Below are positions 22,916-24,568 of a DNA stretch of 24,568 nucleotides, piece after piece; position 1 is the stretch's first letter; each line of letters begins with the position of its first letter. The stretch lies in contig JAEWIV010000172.1 in the NCBI GenBank assembly GCA_023386865.1, positions 1 through 24,568 of the forward strand, given 5' to 3'. Origin of the DNA: Pseudomonadota bacterium (GTDB lineage Bacteria; Pseudomonadota; Alphaproteobacteria; Reyranellales; Reyranellaceae). A program made the position numbers and the translations under genes. The notes under the pieces are model-generated. The model worked only from the letters and a program-made list of their open reading frames with translations. It was not told where the DNA came from and did not search any database.

Positions 22916-23743
22916 TCAGTCGAAGGCGTAGTTCCAGCCGATCCACTTGGCGAGGCCGCGGCCCATCACGTTCTCGAGGTCCTGCCCCTTCAGCCACGGC
23001 AGCTCCTCGGTGAACATGGTCACGCATTGCCGGTAGCTGCAGGGCATGCGGGTGATGTCGGTGCCCCAGAAGAAGCGGTCGGGGCCGTAGGCATCGAAGA
23101 TGCGCTGCAAGCCGTCATGCAGGTTCTTGAAGGGATAGGGATGCGTCGAGTAGCCCGGCGCGCCGGTGGCCTTGACGGCGACGTTCGGCAGCTTCGCCAG
23201 CGAGCAGAGCTCGTCGAGATTGCCGAATGCCTTCTCGTCCTTCTCGAGGCGCAGCAGGCCGCAATGGTCGATGATCAGTTTCAGCCGGGGATGCGCCTCG
23301 GCGATCTTGCGGAACGGCTTCAGGAACAGCCCTGCCATGGTGGCGACGGGAATGCCCTCCTTTTCGGCAGCCGGCCACACCCAGTCGAGCTTGCCCTCGT
23401 GCAGCGCCTTCTGCTGGTCGGGATAGAGCAGGGCCCAGCGCAGGCCCATCATGCCGGGCTGGTTGCGCCAGCCGACGATGCGCTTGCGGCTCTCGGGATC
23501 GTCGAGCTCGAACTGGCCCATGACGGCGAAGCGGTCGGGATACTTGCGGGCCGCCGCCAGCGCCAGCTGGTTGGAGGTCGGGTCCCAGCTGTAGGGCGGA
23601 TGGATGAGAGCGGCGTCGACGCCCGCTTCGTCCATTTCCTTCAGCGCCTCCTCGGCGGTGAACTTCTCGACCTTGCGATGAGCGCCGCTCGGCGGCGTGA
23701 TGGTCTGCGACCAGATGTGGATCTGGGCATCGATGATCTTCAT
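22916..23743 (-). CDS. Amidohydrolase-2 family protein (PDC-lactonase-like)
   Basis: The ATG at 23743, with GGAGGG a few bases upstream, gives 275 residues. It is a short amidohydrolase-2 TIM barrel with MKIIDAQIHIW at 1-11 (His9), the LKLIIDHCG strand at 155-162 (His160) and FFWGTDITRMP at 225-235 with the catalytic Asp229. The first-strand motif reads Q-x-H instead of H-x-H, as in the metal-poor branch of this family that includes 2-pyrone-4,6-dicarboxylate lactonase. Members hydrolyse lactones or related small rings. The substrate is unknown. It converges on the CHRD gene with six bases between the stops and is divergent from the methyltransferase gene over 51 bp. It is only distantly similar to the 379-residue amidohydrolase nearby. 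Confidence 0.85.
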   Translation of the reverse strand: MKIIDAQIHIWSQTITPPSGAHRKVEKFTAEEALKEMDEAGVDAALIHPPYSWDPTSNQLALAAARKYPDRFAVMGQFELDDPESRKRIVGWRNQPGMMGLRWALLYPDQQKALHEGKLDWVWPAAEKEGIPVATMAGLFLKPFRKIAEAHPRLKLIIDHCGLLRLEKDEKAFGNLDELCSLAKLPNVAVKATGAPGYSTHPYPFKNLHDGLQRIFDAYGPDRFFWGTDITRMPCSYRQCVTMFTEELPWLKGQDLENVMGRGLAKWIGWNYAFD

Positions 23744-23794
23744 GGCGTCCCTCCGAACGATCATACTATCAGGCACACGAGCCGCGGAGCGCCA

Positions 23795-24568
23795 ATGGTT
23801 GCCGTCGACAAGCATTTTGCCGGATCGATCCCCGAAATCTACGACCGCTTTCTGGTGCCGCTGATCTTCGAGCCCTATGCCGTCGAGCTGGCCGGCCGTA
23901 TTGCGGCGGTGGCGCCGGACGATGTGCTGGAGACGGCGGCAGGGACCGGCGTGCTCACCCGCGCCCTCGCCGAGCGGCTGCCGGCATCGACGCGCATCGT
24001 GGCTACCGATCTCAACCAGCCGATGCTCGATCTGGCCGCGAAGCGCCAGCAGCGCGGCACCGTCGAGTGGAAGCAGGCCGATGCACTCGCCCTGCCGTTC
24101 GCCGATCGAAGCTTCGACGTCGCGGCCTGCCAGTTCGGCGTGATGTTCTTCCCCGACAAGGTGCAGGGCTACCGGGAGGCACGCCGGGTGCTGCGGCCGG
24201 GCGGGCACTTCCTGTTCAGCGTATGGGATCGCATCGCCGAGAACGAGTTCGCCGACGTCGTGACCGAGGCGCTGGCCGGGCTCTTTCCCGACGACCCGCC
24301 ACGCTTCTTGGCGCGCACGCCGCATGGCCATCACGATGTCGGGCGCATCCGGCGGGATCTCGAGGCGGCGGGCTTTGCAGACGTCGCCATCGACATGGTC
24401 GATGCCCGCAGCAAGGCGCCGTCGGCGCGCCAGGTCGCCGTCGCCTATTGCCAGGGCACGCCGTTGCGCAACGAGATCGAGGCGCGCGACGCCTCGCGCC
24501 TGGAGGAGGCCACGGACCGGGCCGCCGCGGCGCTGGCGCAACGCTTCGGCACGGCGGCCGTCGACGGC
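23795..24568 (+). CDS. Class I SAM-dependent methyltransferase, 3' end cut by window
   Basis: The frame from the ATG at 23795 is open for 258 codons to the right edge. It is a Rossmann-fold methyltransferase: motif I is VLETAAGTGVLTRALA (45-60), the acidic end of strand 2 is TDLNQPML (71-78), motif II is ADALALPFADRSFDVAACQF (95-114), and the post-motif REARRVLRPGGHFLFSVW lies at 127-144. This is the UbiE/methyltransf-11 type, which usually methylates a small molecule. Most relatives are about 270-280 residues, so only a short C-terminal piece is probably missing. GGAG in GCGGAGCGCC lies just upstream as a ribosome site. The substrate cannot be read from sequence. Confidence 0.88.
   Translation, partial: MVAVDKHFAGSIPEIYDRFLVPLIFEPYAVELAGRIAAVAPDDVLETAAGTGVLTRALAERLPASTRIVATDLNQPMLDLAAKRQQRGTVEWKQADALALPFADRSFDVAACQFGVMFFPDKVQGYREARRVLRPGGHFLFSVWDRIAENEFADVVTEALAGLFPDDPPRFLARTPHGHHDVGRIRRDLEAAGFADVAIDMVDARSKAPSARQVAVAYCQGTPLRNEIEARDASRLEEATDRAAAALAQRFGTAAVDG

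Noticed and set aside
23744..24541. N-terminal extension of the amidohydrolase at 22916-23743
   Set aside because: It is antisense to the methyltransferase; the ATG at 23743 has a good ribosome site and a family-typical start.

Overview
The window is a GC-rich (roughly two-thirds G+C) chromosomal segment. Its gene families and upstream signals suggest an alphaproteobacterium of the Rhodospirillales/Hyphomicrobiales type, but no rRNA or other phylogenetic marker is present, so the genus is not fixed. Genes are densely packed on both strands with short divergent and convergent gaps. I see no tRNA, rRNA, CRISPR array, insertion sequence, integrase or phage gene. It reads as an ordinary catabolic and house-keeping stretch with several unusual regulatory details.

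Layout. Positions 1-3711: a pyruvate-dehydrogenase-E1-like (MdeB-type) gene, cut by the left edge, divergent from an Lrp/AsnC regulator, then a LuxR-type regulator with no LuxI synthase in view. 3779-5420: a small lipoprotein and a five-helix membrane protein of unknown function. 5422-8040: a PhzF-family isomerase divergent from a medium/long-chain acyl-CoA ligase. 8159-9594: a small secreted four-cysteine protein and an HpaI-type aldolase. 9627-14090 (minus strand): an alpha/beta hydrolase, a secreted M23 peptidase, an M20 peptidase-like protein and an M20 amidase of the allantoate/carbamoyl-amino-acid type. 14159-15070: PuuE-type allantoinase, divergent from that amidase. 15124-16018: thioredoxin 2 (trxC) divergent from an ArsR-family regulator with the two cysteines of the BigR/SqrR/YgaV sulfide and redox sensors. 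16095-17660: a second acyl-CoA ligase. 17991-18476: a lipoprotein with an Rpf/transglycosylase-like domain behind a consensus FNR-type box. 18496-20546: an aminotransferase and an EamA transporter in one operon. 20551-20635: a large imperfect inverted repeat. 20637-23743: two amidohydrolase-2 genes flanking a DUF2231 membrane protein and a CHRD-domain lipoprotein. 23795-end: a SAM methyltransferase cut by the right edge.

Functionally, the clearest module is ureide (purine-derived allantoin) breakdown: allantoinase plus a candidate allantoate amidohydrolase from one divergent promoter region. Other catabolic enzymes (E1-like dehydrogenase, two CoA ligases, aldolase, amidohydrolases, alpha/beta hydrolase) suggest a soil or rhizosphere heterotroph using small organic acids and aromatic or ureide compounds. 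The most interesting points are (i) the Rpf-like lipoprotein, a domain best known from Actinobacteria, downstream of an anaerobic-type regulator box; (ii) the two-cysteine ArsR regulator, which appears to have a leaderless transcript and an operator lying across its own start, next to trxC; and (iii) RNA hairpins that would bury the ribosome binding sites of the aldolase and of one amidohydrolase.
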